A stretch of 44,439 nt of DNA from an uncultured Clostridia bacterium (GTDB lineage Bacteria > Bacillota > Clostridia > Christensenellales > Borkfalkiaceae): contig CAMWME010000012.1 of assembly GCA_947175325.1 (NCBI GenBank), forward strand, positions 1-44,439, given 5' to 3'. Shown here piece by piece: positions 1 through 8,015 of this stretch (positions within the stretch are counted from its first letter, which is position 1; the number at the start of each line of letters is the position of its first letter). Both the position numbers and the translations under genes were made by a program. The notes below the pieces were generated by a model that searched no databases, was not told the origin of the DNA, and was given only the letters and a program-made list of their open reading frames with translations.

Positions 1-18
1 CTTATATTATTATATCAA

Positions 19-768
19 TTAATCTATATTGAAGTTAACGACCTTTGCAAATTCGGTAGTAAGCGAAGCTCCGCCTATAAGTCCGCCGTCGATGTCGGGT
101 TGGTCCATAAGGTCAAAGCAGTTTTTAGCGTTCATACTGCCGCCGTACTGAATAATAACTTTGTTTGCGCTTCTCTTGTCAAAAAGCTTACCGATTTTTT
201 TGCGGATATACGCAATGGTCTCTTGAGCTTGCTCGGGCGTAGCCGTTTTGCCCGTGCCGATAGCCCAAACGGGCTCGTAAGCGATAACGACTTTGGTTAC
301 GTCCTCGATATTTGCAAGACCGTCTTTAAGCTGTTTGTCAAGCACTTTTTCGGTTTGGCCGTTTTCACGCTCTTCAAGCGTTTCACCAACGCAGACGATG
401 GGGGTGATGCCGTTTGCAATCGCCGCCAAAGCACGCTTGTTTACACCCTCGTCGGTTTCGCCGAAGTATTGCCTTCTTTCGCTGTGTCCTACAATCGCGT
501 ATTTAACGCCGTACTCTTTAAGCTGCTCGCACGAGATTTCGCCCGTGTACGCGCCCGAAGCCGCCCAGTGCACGTTTTGTGCACCGATTTTAATTTTAGA
601 GCCCTTTGCCGCTTTAACCATAGTAGGTATTAAAATTGCGGGAACGCAAAGCGCTACGTTGTATCTCGTATCTTTAACGAGGGGCTTTAATTGAGCTATA
701 AGCTCCTTGCCGCTTTCTGCGGTCATGTTCATTTTCCAGTTGCCTGCAATAAAAGGTTTTCTTCCCAT
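19..768 (-). CDS. tpiA: Triosephosphate isomerase
   Basis: Interconverts dihydroxyacetone phosphate and glyceraldehyde 3-phosphate in cytosolic glycolysis. The 249-residue product has the normal family length. Visible motifs are GNWKMN at 9-14 with the substrate-binding Asn and Lys, GHSERR at 94-99 with the catalytic His95, and YEPVWAIGTGK with the catalytic base Glu165; GGS and GGAS phosphate-binding turns follow near the C-terminus. The ATG at 768 has AAGGAG at normal spacing. The gene lies downstream of pgk on the same strand, and the gap between them holds one copy of a 141-nt structured repeat that ends 26 nt before this start. No separate promoter is obvious, so co-transcription with pgk is the likely arrangement. 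Confidence 0.97.
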   Translation of the reverse strand: MGRKPFIAGNWKMNMTAESGKELIAQLKPLVKDTRYNVALCVPAILIPTMVKAAKGSKIKIGAQNVHWAASGAYTGEISCEQLKEYGVKYAIVGHSERRQYFGETDEGVNKRALAAIANGITPIVCVGETLEERENGQTEKVLDKQLKDGLANIEDVTKVVIAYEPVWAIGTGKTATPEQAQETIAYIRKKIGKLFDKRSANKVIIQYGGSMNAKNCFDLMDQPDIDGGLIGGASLTTEFAKVVNFNID

Positions 769-794
769 AATTTCTCCTTTAAAATTTCGTTTTT

Positions 795-935
795 CTCGGC
801 GGCAGTAAGGATACGGCAGCCGCCTCGGTCACCGCAAACACTACTTATGTGTTTGCTCATCTCAACCTTGCAAAACAGCGCACTGTGCTGTTTTGAGAAA
901 TCAAGGTTTCGTCCCCATATATCCCTCAAATAACG
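795..935 (-). repeat. 141-nt structured intergenic repeat, copy 1
   Basis: Read on the minus strand this 141-nt stretch matches 26208-26348 without any indel and with 10 substitutions (about 93% identity). It holds three inverted repeats: a long hairpin with arms AACCTTG+CAAAACAGC and GCTGTTTTG+CAAGGTT and a 6-nt bulge ATTTCT; a second hairpin GCAAACAC-loop-GTGTTTGC at 834-856; and a third with GGCGGC/GCCGCC arms. In the second hairpin the base pair 840/850 is A-T here and G-C in the other copy, a compensatory change. The element sits between pgk and tpiA, reads in the direction of tpiA and ends 26 nt before its start. It could be a cis-acting RNA, a processing site or a small mobile element; no coding capacity is conserved. 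Confidence 0.9.
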
Positions 936-958
936 GGGGATATACGGTTTTTTTACGT

Positions 959-2269
959 TTAGTTTTTATCGTTCAAGCAAGCGATGCCGGGAAGCACTTT
1001 GCCTTCGAACAGTTCAAGCGAAGCGCCGCCGCCCGTAGAGATGTGAGTCATCTTGTCAGCGTAGCCAAGCTGCTGTACTGCCGCCGCGCTGTCGCCGCCG
1101 CCGATGATAGTGGTGCACTTGCCGTAAACCTTTGCCAAAGCTTCGGCAACTGCTATCGTGCCTTGTGCAAGAGTGGGGTTCTCGAATACGCCCATAGGGC
1201 CGTTCCAGATAACCGACTTAGCTTTTTTGATTTTCTTAGCGTAAAGCTTTCTCGTCTTCTTGCCGATATCCATACCCATTTTGTCAGCGGGTATTTTGTT
1301 TGAAGGAACGATTTTGGTTTCGATTTCCGCGTCGATGGGCTCGGGGAAGTGGGTGGTAACTACCGTATCAATAGGTAAAATGATTTCTTTGCCCGCTTTT
1401 TCAGCCTTTGCAAGCATCGCTTCGCAGTAGTCGATTTTTTCTTCGTCAAGAAGGGAAGTGCCTACTTCGTAGCCCTTAGCCGCTAAGAAGGTATAAGCCA
1501 TACCGCCGCCGATAATAAGCGTGTCGCACTTTTCCAAAAGGTTATTTATAACGTTAAGCTTATCCGCAACCTTTGCGCCGCCCAAAATTGCAACGAAGGG
1601 ACGCTGAGGGTTTTCAAGCGTGTCAGCCATAACTTCAAGCTCTTTTTCGATAAGGAAGCCGCAAACCGCGGTTTTAATTATGCCGTATTCAACGATAGCG
1701 GCAGTGGAGGCGTGTGAACGGTGCGCCGTGCCGAACGCGTCGTTTACGTAGATTTCTGCGTTATAAGCAAGCTCTTTGCAGAAGCCTTCGTCCTTCTTTT
1801 CTTCTTCCCAGTGGAAACGGAGGTTTTCCAAAAGCACGGCCTCGCCTTCTTTCAAAGCGTCGCGCTTAGCTTTTGCGTCTTTGCCGATAACGTCGGTTGC
1901 GAATACGACCTTGCCGTCCAAAAGCTCGTTAAGTCTTTTTGCAACGGGTTCAAGGGTAAGCTTTTTGGGTTCGTCCTTTTTAGCCTTTTCGATAATCGCT
2001 TCCTTCGTGGTTTCGCCCGCGTCAACTTTCTTTAAATCTTTTTTATTGAGCTTAACTTCAGCCGAGAAAATGGAGTGGGGCTTGCCCATATGCGAGCAAA
2101 GCGTTACTTTTGCGCCCGCGTCAAGCAGATATTTAATGGTGGGCAATGCGCCTTTAATTCTGTTTTCGTCGGTGATAACACCGTCTTTCATGGGAACGTT
2201 AAAGTCGCAACGAACTAAAACGTTTTTGCCTTTGAGGTCCTTTAAATCCTTAACGGACATTTTGTTCAT
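959..2269 (-). CDS. pgk: Phosphoglycerate kinase
   Basis: Transfers phosphate from 1,3-bisphosphoglycerate to ADP in glycolysis. The protein has RCDFNVP at 20-26, the CSHMGKP loop at 58-64, [21 protein letters not shown], the WNGPMGVFE segment and a C-terminal GGGDSAAAV and STGGGASLE, all typical. At 436 residues it is longer than the usual ~395, mainly because of a Lys-rich insertion at about 66-100 between the SHMGKP loop and the LEPVAKRL helix in the N-domain; I recall similar insertions in other clostridial PGKs. The ATG at 2269 has AAGGAG about 11 nt upstream. It is first gene of a pgk-tpiA unit under a consensus promoter at 2308-2336. Confidence 0.97.
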   Translation of the reverse strand: MNKMSVKDLKDLKGKNVLVRCDFNVPMKDGVITDENRIKGALPTIKYLLDAGAKVTLCSHMGKPHSIFSAEVKLNKKDLKKVDAGETTKEAIIEKAKKDEPKKLTLEPVAKRLNELLDGKVVFATDVIGKDAKAKRDALKEGEAVLLENLRFHWEEEKKDEGFCKELAYNAEIYVNDAFGTAHRSHASTAAIVEYGIIKTAVCGFLIEKELEVMADTLENPQRPFVAILGGAKVADKLNVINNLLEKCDTLIIGGGMAYTFLAAKGYEVGTSLLDEEKIDYCEAMLAKAEKAGKEIILPIDTVVTTHFPEPIDAEIETKIVPSNKIPADKMGMDIGKKTRKLYAKKIKKAKSVIWNGPMGVFENPTLAQGTIAVAEALAKVYGKCTTIIGGGDSAAAVQQLGYADKMTHISTGGGASLELFEGKVLPGIACLNDKN

Positions 2270-2307
2270 AGATATAAAATCTCCTTAATAAATTTCATTC
2301 ACAAATT

Positions 2308-2336
2308 ATTATAGTAATTTTTTTATCGATTGTCAA
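2308..2336 (-). promoter_or_regulatory. Consensus sigma-A promoter of pgk-tpiA
   Basis: On the minus strand TTGACA (2336-2331) and TATAAT (2313-2308) are separated by exactly 17 bp, a perfect consensus match. The start point should fall near 2301, leaving a leader of about 30 nt before the pgk ATG. Fits a strongly expressed glycolytic operon. Confidence 0.9.
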
Positions 2337-2383
2337 TGAAATGAAGTTAAATGCGCGCAGAACTTTTTAATTCTAAAAAAATG

Positions 2384-2412
2384 TTGTACAACCTTGCAAA
2401 ATGTGTTATAAT
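2384..2412 (+). promoter_or_regulatory. Sigma-A promoter of the tyrA-yhbY gene run
   Basis: TTGTAC (2384-2389) and TATAAT (2407-2412) are spaced by 17 bp. The start point would be near 2419, which leaves about 22 nt ahead of the ATG at 2442 and argues against the in-frame ATG at 2421 as the translation start. Confidence 0.8.
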
Positions 2413-2441
2413 TTCTAACAATGACTTTTAAAGGTGAAAAA

Positions 2442-3293
2442 ATGAAAATTTGCGTTGCCGGACTCGGCATCATCGGCGGTTCTGTATGTATGTCTTTAAA
2501 GCGTGCGGGATACGCCGTTGACGGATACGATATTTCCCAATTGCCCCCCACATATGCCTTAAATAACGGCATTATTGACAATGTTGCAAGCGAATTTCAC
2601 AAGTACGATATAGTATTCGTTGCTATGCCGTTTAAAGCGACCGTTGATTTTATTTTGAATAATGGCTTTAAAGACGGTGCAATCGTTTCAGATATTTGCG
2701 GCGTTAAAAAACCTATTGAAAATGCCGTGTCTAAATCCGCGCGCAATTTCAATTACGTAGGTTGCCACCCCATGGCGGGTAAAGAGGTAAGCGGTATTAA
2801 GAACGCTTGTGCAGACCTTTTTGACGGCAGAAGTATGGTTATTACAAGCAATAAAGATACCGACCCCGCCGCGCTCGATACGGTGCGTGCGCTTACCAAG
2901 GATATGGGCTTCGGGTATATAGTCGAGTGCTCTGCCGAAACTCACGACAGAAAAATCGCTTATACTTCCCAGCTTGCACACGTCGTTTCCAACGCCTACG
3001 TCAAAGACGTAGATTTGGACGACTGCCTCGGCTTTACCGGCGGCAGCTTTCAAGATATGACGAGAATTGCCGGCGTTGACGAGGCGGTTTGGGCTACCCT
3101 ATACCTTGAAAATGCTGAAAATCTAAACGAAAAAATATCTTCGCTTATATCTTCACTTGCGGAAATAAGGGACGCGATTTCAAGCGGAAACGAGGAAGAA
3201 TTGAAAAAAATCCTTGCGCGCGGGCGCGTACTTTTCGACGGCAGTAAAAAAATTAACGGCAAAAAAGATATTTTTGTACAAAAATTGAGGTAA
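2442..3293 (+). CDS. tyrA: Prephenate dehydrogenase
   Basis: Oxidatively decarboxylates prephenate to 4-hydroxyphenylpyruvate with NAD(P) in tyrosine synthesis. The N-terminus has a Rossmann nucleotide-binding fingerprint GLGIIGGS; the family motif GCHPMAGKEVSGI follows, then LFDGRSMVIT and a helical C-terminal dimerisation domain. No chorismate mutase or ACT domain is attached, so this is a monofunctional 283-residue form. I chose ATG 2442, which has AGGTG upstream and a sensible distance from the promoter; an in-frame ATG at 2421 would add seven residues but would sit almost at the transcription start. The five shikimate genes that feed it are far away at 32807-36699. Confidence 0.92.
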   Translation: MKICVAGLGIIGGSVCMSLKRAGYAVDGYDISQLPPTYALNNGIIDNVASEFHKYDIVFVAMPFKATVDFILNNGFKDGAIVSDICGVKKPIENAVSKSARNFNYVGCHPMAGKEVSGIKNACADLFDGRSMVITSNKDTDPAALDTVRALTKDMGFGYIVECSAETHDRKIAYTSQLAHVVSNAYVKDVDLDDCLGFTGGSFQDMTRIAGVDEAVWATLYLENAENLNEKISSLISSLAEIRDAISSGNEEELKKILARGRVLFDGSKKINGKKDIFVQKLR

Positions 3294-3335
3294 TTTTTAC
3301 AATTTTATGTTATAATCAAAAAAAGGTGATTTCAA

Positions 3336-3695
3336 ATGAAGTGTAAAGTTATTTTAAACAACGGTAAACCCGACGGGTATTTTACCGCAAAAGGCGAACT
3401 TAATTTAGGCCCAACGGGCTTTGGTCTTTTTTACGATTTAGACGGCGATAAGTGCCTTTTAAGGTACGAGAACGGCGAACTCGTTCAAGAACGCCGCGGC
3501 TCGGTGCCTATGGTTATGCGCTTTAAGCTCGGGCAAGAAACTTCTTGCACGCTCGGTTTGGGCGCAAATAGGGGTAGTTTCCCCGTATTTACCAACAAAC
3601 TGAATATCAAAAACGACGATAAATCGGTTGACGTGCAACTTAATTACATGTGCGGCGGTGAAAATATTACTTTGGAAATCATCGCAAAGGCGTAA
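3336..3695 (+). CDS. DUF1934 (YwiB-like) family protein
   Basis: A 119-residue protein with the pattern of the DUF1934 family: alternating short beta strands, a RRGSVPMVMRF segment, a Gly-rich turn before the last strands and LNIK...VQLNYM near the end. The family is predicted to form a small lipocalin-like beta barrel and has no firmly known function. The ATG follows AGGTGA. It lies 42 nt after tyrA and 9 nt before a metallo-hydrolase gene, so it is probably part of the same transcript, although a TATAAT at 3311-3316 could add a weak internal promoter. The family assignment is from recognition of the pattern, not from a search. Confidence 0.65.
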   Translation: MKCKVILNNGKPDGYFTAKGELNLGPTGFGLFYDLDGDKCLLRYENGELVQERRGSVPMVMRFKLGQETSCTLGLGANRGSFPVFTNKLNIKNDDKSVDVQLNYMCGGENITLEIIAKA

Positions 3696-3704
3696 GGAGA
3701 AAAA

Positions 3705-4352
3705 ATGATTATTGAATATCTTGGTCATTCGTGCTTTAAACTTACCGAAAGCACGGGAACAACCATCGTCTGCGACCCCTATTCCGAGGCCGTAGTCGGC
3801 TATGCTATGCCGAAAGTTGAGGCGGACGTAGTTACCGTGTCGCATCATCACAGCGACCACGACGTTACTAGTAACGTCGGCGGCACGCCGGTTATAATCG
3901 ACAAGGAAGAAAATTACGATAGTGACGGGGTTGAAATCAACTCTATCAAATCTTTCCACGATGCAAGCCGCGGTAAAAAACGCGGTGAAAATCTCATTTT
4001 CAAATTCAGAATGGACGGCATAGACGTGTGCCACCTCGGCGATTTGGGTGAAAAGTGTTCTTCGGACCTTATCGAAACGCTTTTGCCAGTAAACGTTCTG
4101 TTAATTCCCGTCGGCGGCAATTACACCATTGACGCAGAAATGGCTAAGGAATACGTTGACAGAATTATGCCCGACATCGTTATCCCCATGCACTACCGCA
4201 CCAAGGACTGCAAAATCGACGTTGACAAGGTTGACGAGTTTTTGGAGCTTTTCGACGAAGATATTATCGAAGAAGCGGAAGGGAATTCTATAGAGCTTTC
4301 CAGAACGGATTTGAGCGGTGAAACGAAAATAGTGGTTTTAAGGAGACCCTAA
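3705..4352 (+). CDS. UPF0173-like metallo-beta-lactamase-fold hydrolase
   Basis: A 215-residue metal-dependent hydrolase of the beta-lactamase fold, close to the UPF0173 / YtkL group. The opening strand contains LGHSCF (6-11), the metal motif HHHSDH is at 47-52, and further ligands appear in FHDASRG, CHLGDLGE and PMHYRT. The substrate is not known for this group. All metal ligands look intact, in contrast to the degenerate beta-lactamase-fold protein at 31797. It has AAGGAG before its ATG, and its stop overlaps the start of the rho-like gene by one base, so translation of the two is probably coupled. Confidence 0.85.
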   Translation: MIIEYLGHSCFKLTESTGTTIVCDPYSEAVVGYAMPKVEADVVTVSHHHSDHDVTSNVGGTPVIIDKEENYDSDGVEINSIKSFHDASRGKKRGENLIFKFRMDGIDVCHLGDLGEKCSSDLIETLLPVNVLLIPVGGNYTIDAEMAKEYVDRIMPDIVIPMHYRTKDCKIDVDKVDEFLELFDEDIIEEAEGNSIELSRTDLSGETKIVVLRRP

Positions 4353-5665
4353 TGCGAAGCGAAGAAATGCTTAAAGACGTCGAACAGCGTCTTGACGGTA
4401 TGACGATTTACGAAGTTCGTCAAATAGCGCGTGAAGTGAAGGCGCACGTGACCAGCGGACAAAAGGGCACCATCATCGACGCAATTTTGTCTATTGCACG
4501 CGGCGAAGCCGACTTTGCGCCCGTTTCCAAGCGCGGCGCGCCGCCTAAGTCGGACAAGTATGACGAGCGCCTCGTTGCCGACGTTTTAAGGTGTAGGGAG
4601 TATTTTCTCGCTTTGAACGGCGGAGCGGCTAACGAGTCCACGATGAGCGTAAACGATTCCGCCTACGAGTACGGCGTGCTCTCCGAAAAGGAGTACTGCG
4701 GCTACCTCGATAAGGAAGGGCAGAACTGGTTTCTTCATGCCGAAGAACTCGTGTTCGTATCCGAGCTTTTCGTATCGAGATACGCGTTGAGACTCGGCGA
4801 CGTGGTCAGCTGCAAGGGTAGAAAAAAGAACGCGGCGGACTTAGTCGGCGCGAGCGAAATTTTAACTGTAAACGGCGTTTCCGTTGACCAACCTTTAAAA
4901 AGAAAAAACTTTCCCGCGCTTACCCACGTTTATCCCGCGACGCGCGTTATTTTATCAAGCGGCAACGATATTTCGCTAAGAATGATAGACCTTTTCGCCC
5001 CCGTGGCGTTGGGGCAAAGAGGGGTTATTTCAGCTCCCGCAAACTGCGGCAAAACTACGCTCGTAAAATCAATTGCCCACGGGATATGTGCCAATTACCG
5101 CGATTTTGAGTTAATTATCCTAACGCTTGGCGCCCGTCCCGAAGAGATAACCGAGTTCACGAAATTCAGCGATAAAATAACGTATTTCTATACCTCTTTC
5201 GACAAGTCGGACGAGGAGCACGTCTCCCGCGCAAACCTTGCTTTCGAATACGCAAAGCGCCGCGTAGAGCTGAATAAAAACGCAATAATTTTAGTCGAAG
5301 GGTTGTATGAAAATATCCCTTCCGAGCTTGTAAAAAATTATCTTTTCTGTGCCATCAACGCAGAGGAAGGCGGCTCGTTAACGGTTATCGCCACGATGCC
5401 TCAAGAGTTTAATTACGGGGGCGTTGCGAATATGGTTATAAACGTTTCACCCGTACTGGCGGCGGAAAGAACCTTCCCCGCGATTGACGTTTTAAAGTCC
5501 TATTCCGGTAGGGAGGAAGCGCTTTTAAGCGAAGACGAACGGCACCTTTCGGTTGCACTCCGCTCTCAGCTTGCACGCGGTACGGCGGCGAATGAAATTA
5601 TAAACCTTTTCAAAAATACGAAAAATAACGCAGAACTTGCGGAAATTATAAAAAATGGCAGATAA
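4352..5665 (+). CDS. Degenerate Rho-family protein, probably lacking normal ATPase chemistry
   Basis: 437 residues that align along the length of transcription terminator Rho. A RhoN-like helical region covers about 5-50, a divergent OB region about 100-157, and a RecA-like motor about 185-410. The P-loop APANCGKT (228-235) is present, as are AEEGGSLTVIAT and FPAID and the Arg at 387 that matches the E. coli arginine finger R366. However, the E. coli DER segment (D210, catalytic E211, R212) reads G260-A261-R262, Walker B Asp265 is Glu316, and about 21 residues between Walker B and EEGG are missing, which removes R269 and the Q-loop. The RNP1-like GFGFLR of the OB fold is also not seen. It may be a paralogue with a structural or regulatory role; whether a normal Rho exists elsewhere cannot be seen. 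AAGGAG precedes the ATG, and the 3' end overlaps obg by 11 nt. Confidence 0.85.
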   Translation: MRSEEMLKDVEQRLDGMTIYEVRQIAREVKAHVTSGQKGTIIDAILSIARGEADFAPVSKRGAPPKSDKYDERLVADVLRCREYFLALNGGAANESTMSVNDSAYEYGVLSEKEYCGYLDKEGQNWFLHAEELVFVSELFVSRYALRLGDVVSCKGRKKNAADLVGASEILTVNGVSVDQPLKRKNFPALTHVYPATRVILSSGNDISLRMIDLFAPVALGQRGVISAPANCGKTTLVKSIAHGICANYRDFELIILTLGARPEEITEFTKFSDKITYFYTSFDKSDEEHVSRANLAFEYAKRRVELNKNAIILVEGLYENIPSELVKNYLFCAINAEEGGSLTVIATMPQEFNYGGVANMVINVSPVLAAERTFPAIDVLKSYSGREEALLSEDERHLSVALRSQLARGTAANEIINLFKNTKNNAELAEIIKNGR

Positions 5666-6935
5666 AAATTTATTTACCGATAGGGTAAAAATAACTGTAA
5701 AATCGGGCGACGGCGGGGACGGAATGAACTCCTTTAAGTCCTTCAAGGGCAAACCCGCGTGCGGACCGGACGGCGGCGACGGCGGAAACGGCGGCAACGT
5801 CTATATTCAAGCGGACGGCAACATCAGTGATTTGCTGTCCTTTCGCTATACCAGCAAATATTTTGCGGGCGACGGCGAGCGGGGCGGCTCCAATAAGTGC
5901 TTCGGTAAATTCGGGGCGGACGTAGTGATTAAGGTCCCCCTCGGAACCGTAGTTAAAGATTTTGAAAGCGGCGCCGTCATTGCAGATATGTTCGAGGACG
6001 GAGAAAAGCGGCTTATACAAGAGGGGGGCAGAGGCGGCAAAGGCAACGTTCGCTTCACAACTTCGCGCCGCCACGCGCCTAATTTCGCGCAAAAAGGTGA
6101 AAAAACCGAGCCGCACGTGCTTGTTTTGGAGCTTAAAGTAATTGCCGACGTGGGCATCATAGGTTTTCCTAACGTGGGTAAATCAACACTTCTTTCTAAG
6201 ATTTCGGCGGCAAAGCCCAAAATTGCTAACTATCACTTCACAACCCTTTCACCCAATTTGGGCGTAGTGAAGTATTACGACGATTCCTTCGTTGCAGCCG
6301 ACATTCCCGGGCTTATCGAGGGCGCGGCTGACGGCGCGGGACTCGGACACGACTTTTTAAGGCATATAGAAAGGACGCGTATGCTCGTTCACGTGATAGA
6401 TATTTCGGGAACGGAGGGGCGCGACCCCGTTGAAGATTTTAAAAAAATCAACGCAGAATTAAAGGGCTACTCAGAAAAGCTGGCAGCCCTTCCGCAGGTA
6501 ATTGCGCTTAACAAATGCGACGTTTTCGGCGCGGAAGAAAACGTAAAATTATTCAAAAAGAAGTACGGCAAAAAATATAAAATTTGCACCATAACTGCCG
6601 TTAGCGGAGAAGGCACGGATGAGCTTATTTCAAGCATATTCGGCACCCTTTCGACTTTACCGCCCGTTTCAAGGGTGGAAATTGACGAGGAATTCACCTA
6701 CCGCAAAAGCGGCAATTTGGGCTTTGAAATTTATATGGACGGCGACGTTTACGTAGTAGTCGGCGACCTTGTGGATATGCTTTGCAGAAACGTCGTTTTG
6801 AACGACCCCGACTCCATGGCGTACTTCCAAAAGATTATTCGTGAGAAGGGCGTTATTTCAAAGCTTAAAGAAATGGGCATAAAAGAAAACGACACCGTGT
6901 CAATAGGCGAAGTTGAGTTTGACTTTGTGCCGTAG
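5655..6935 (+). CDS. obg: Obg-family GTPase, ribosome assembly
   Basis: Essential GTPase linked to 50S ribosome assembly and stress control. Domain order is complete: the Gly-rich Obg fold at 1-158 with repeated GGDGG motifs, the G domain with G1 GFPNVGKST (170-178), G3 DIPGLIEGA and G4 NKCD, and a C-terminal OCT domain from about 347 containing FEIYMDGDVYVVVG. The length of 426 is usual for Bacillota. No ribosome site precedes the ATG; the start lies 11 nt inside the end of the rho-like gene, so translational coupling is likely. yhbY follows after 14 nt, a common pairing in this group. Confidence 0.97.
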   Translation: MADKNLFTDRVKITVKSGDGGDGMNSFKSFKGKPACGPDGGDGGNGGNVYIQADGNISDLLSFRYTSKYFAGDGERGGSNKCFGKFGADVVIKVPLGTVVKDFESGAVIADMFEDGEKRLIQEGGRGGKGNVRFTTSRRHAPNFAQKGEKTEPHVLVLELKVIADVGIIGFPNVGKSTLLSKISAAKPKIANYHFTTLSPNLGVVKYYDDSFVAADIPGLIEGAADGAGLGHDFLRHIERTRMLVHVIDISGTEGRDPVEDFKKINAELKGYSEKLAALPQVIALNKCDVFGAEENVKLFKKKYGKKYKICTITAVSGEGTDELISSIFGTLSTLPPVSRVEIDEEFTYRKSGNLGFEIYMDGDVYVVVGDLVDMLCRNVVLNDPDSMAYFQKIIREKGVISKLKEMGIKENDTVSIGEVEFDFVP

Positions 6936-6949
6936 ACAAAGGAGAAAGT

Positions 6950-7246
6950 ATGTTAACTTCAAAACAGCGCAGTAAATTAAAAAGCCTTGCCGCAAACGTT
7001 ACCCCGATAGGGCAAGTGGGCAAGGAAGGAATAGGTGAAAATATGCTTGCAAGCTTTTCCGACTGTCTTGAAAAGCGCGAGCTTATAAAAATAAATATTT
7101 TGGAAAACGCCGACGGTGACCCGAAGGAGTTGGGTCGCGAGCTTGCACAAAGGCTTTCTGCCGAGTGCGTTATCGTTATAGGCAGAAAGGCGGTGTTGTA
7201 CCGCCCCTCAAAACGCAAGGATATCGAGCATATAAAGCTTAATTAA
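6950..7246 (+). CDS. yhbY: YhbY-type CRM-domain RNA-binding protein
   Basis: A 98-residue protein with one CRM domain, associated with precursors of the 50S ribosomal subunit. Recognisable segments are LTSKQRSKLKSLA, PIGQVGKEGI in the GxxG-like RNA-binding loop region, a central KINILENADGD strand and VIVIGRKAVLYRPS at the end. AAGGAG precedes the ATG. It follows obg by 14 nt. Its stop overlaps the end of the opposite-strand membrane protein gene by a few bases, so this is the last gene of the tyrA transcript. Confidence 0.92.
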   Translation: MLTSKQRSKLKSLAANVTPIGQVGKEGIGENMLASFSDCLEKRELIKINILENADGDPKELGRELAQRLSAECVIVIGRKAVLYRPSKRKDIEHIKLN

Positions 7247-7979
7247 AGACCAAAGCTACGGCGGAGAGAATAATCATTATTCCGCCGCTCACAATATAGT
7301 AGATGGGGAAGAAGGTAAAGTAGCTGAGTGCAAGAAGTGCCGCCCCCGACCAGAACAACGGAGCGCACAGTTTTCTTGAAAAGCGCCCTTTAATCCGCTT
7401 GAACAAATTAGGCTTTTTCGCTTCCTCGTAAACGTACTTTTCGGGCAGAAGTTCGTTTTTCTTTAAAGAGGAAAACACTTCGTCAATACCAGCAATTTCA
7501 ATGGAAAAGTTGCTTGCAAGCACGGCGGCCTCGGCAGAGCATTTTACGCAGTAAATTTTCTTGTCCCCGCCGCACTTAAACTTAATAACGCGGGCAACGT
7601 CGTCCTCTGAAAGAGGTTGCATTTTGAAGTTGAAAAAATTCGATACACCCCCACATATGACCCGTTTACCGCGTATTTTTGCATCTTCGCCAAGGTTTTT
7701 CTTGAACAGACTTTTTATATCCTCGTCGCGGGATAACGATAGGTGCAGTGCAAGAAGCTTTTTTTGTTTTTCGTCCTTTGAAAGGATTAGCGATTTGTTT
7801 TGTTTTCCGCTTATGTAAATATACGCAAGCGCACCGAAAAGCACCGCCGCGCACCCGCCGAAGATTAGTCCTAAAACGGCGTTTTTGGTATAGTACCTTA
7901 TTGCGGTAAAGAACAGCAAAAACGCGCAAAGCGCGGCAAAAATCGTATCTAATATTAAAGGTAAATTCAATCTTTTCAT
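7239..7979 (-). CDS. Predicted membrane protein of unknown function
   Basis: I do not recognise a family. The 246-residue protein has two hydrophobic segments near the N-terminus (about 8-24 and 32-52), a soluble middle part rich in Lys with the Cys-containing strand YCVKCSAEAAV, and two hydrophobic segments at the C-terminus (about 200-245). This four-segment layout places the middle domain on one membrane face. I chose ATG 7979; the frame stays open to 8066 but the extra residues overlap nadD and look non-coding. No ribosome site is visible. It is divergent from nadD with only 36 nt between the starts, and convergent with yhbY. A role cannot be inferred. Confidence 0.75.
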   Translation of the reverse strand: MKRLNLPLILDTIFAALCAFLLFFTAIRYYTKNAVLGLIFGGCAAVLFGALAYIYISGKQNKSLILSKDEKQKKLLALHLSLSRDEDIKSLFKKNLGEDAKIRGKRVICGGVSNFFNFKMQPLSEDDVARVIKFKCGGDKKIYCVKCSAEAAVLASNFSIEIAGIDEVFSSLKKNELLPEKYVYEEAKKPNLFKRIKGRFSRKLCAPLFWSGAALLALSYFTFFPIYYIVSGGIMIILSAVALVFN

Positions 7980-7980
7980 A

Positions 7981-8008
7981 TTGAAGTTATTGACTTGATT
8001 TTTATAAA
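7981..8008 (+). promoter_or_regulatory. Promoter of nadD-yqeK, possibly leaderless
   Basis: TTGAAG (7981-7986), a 16-bp spacer and TATAAA (8003-8008) precede the ATG at 8016 by 7 nt. The start point would then lie at or next to the ATG itself, and no ribosome site is visible. The -10 lies in the palindrome TTTTATAAAA, so it could also serve the divergent gene. Confidence 0.55.
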
Positions 8009-8015
8009 ATAAACC

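Noticed and set aside
729-929. Open frame on the minus strand through repeat copy 1 into tpiA
   Set aside because: It is only the repeat read as codons and overlaps the tpiA start; changes between the copies alter amino acids while keeping base pairs.
3285-3316. Promoter between tyrA and the DUF1934 gene
   Set aside because: TATAAT is present at 3311 but the best -35 (TTGAGG) is 20 bp away, so I do not list it as a promoter.
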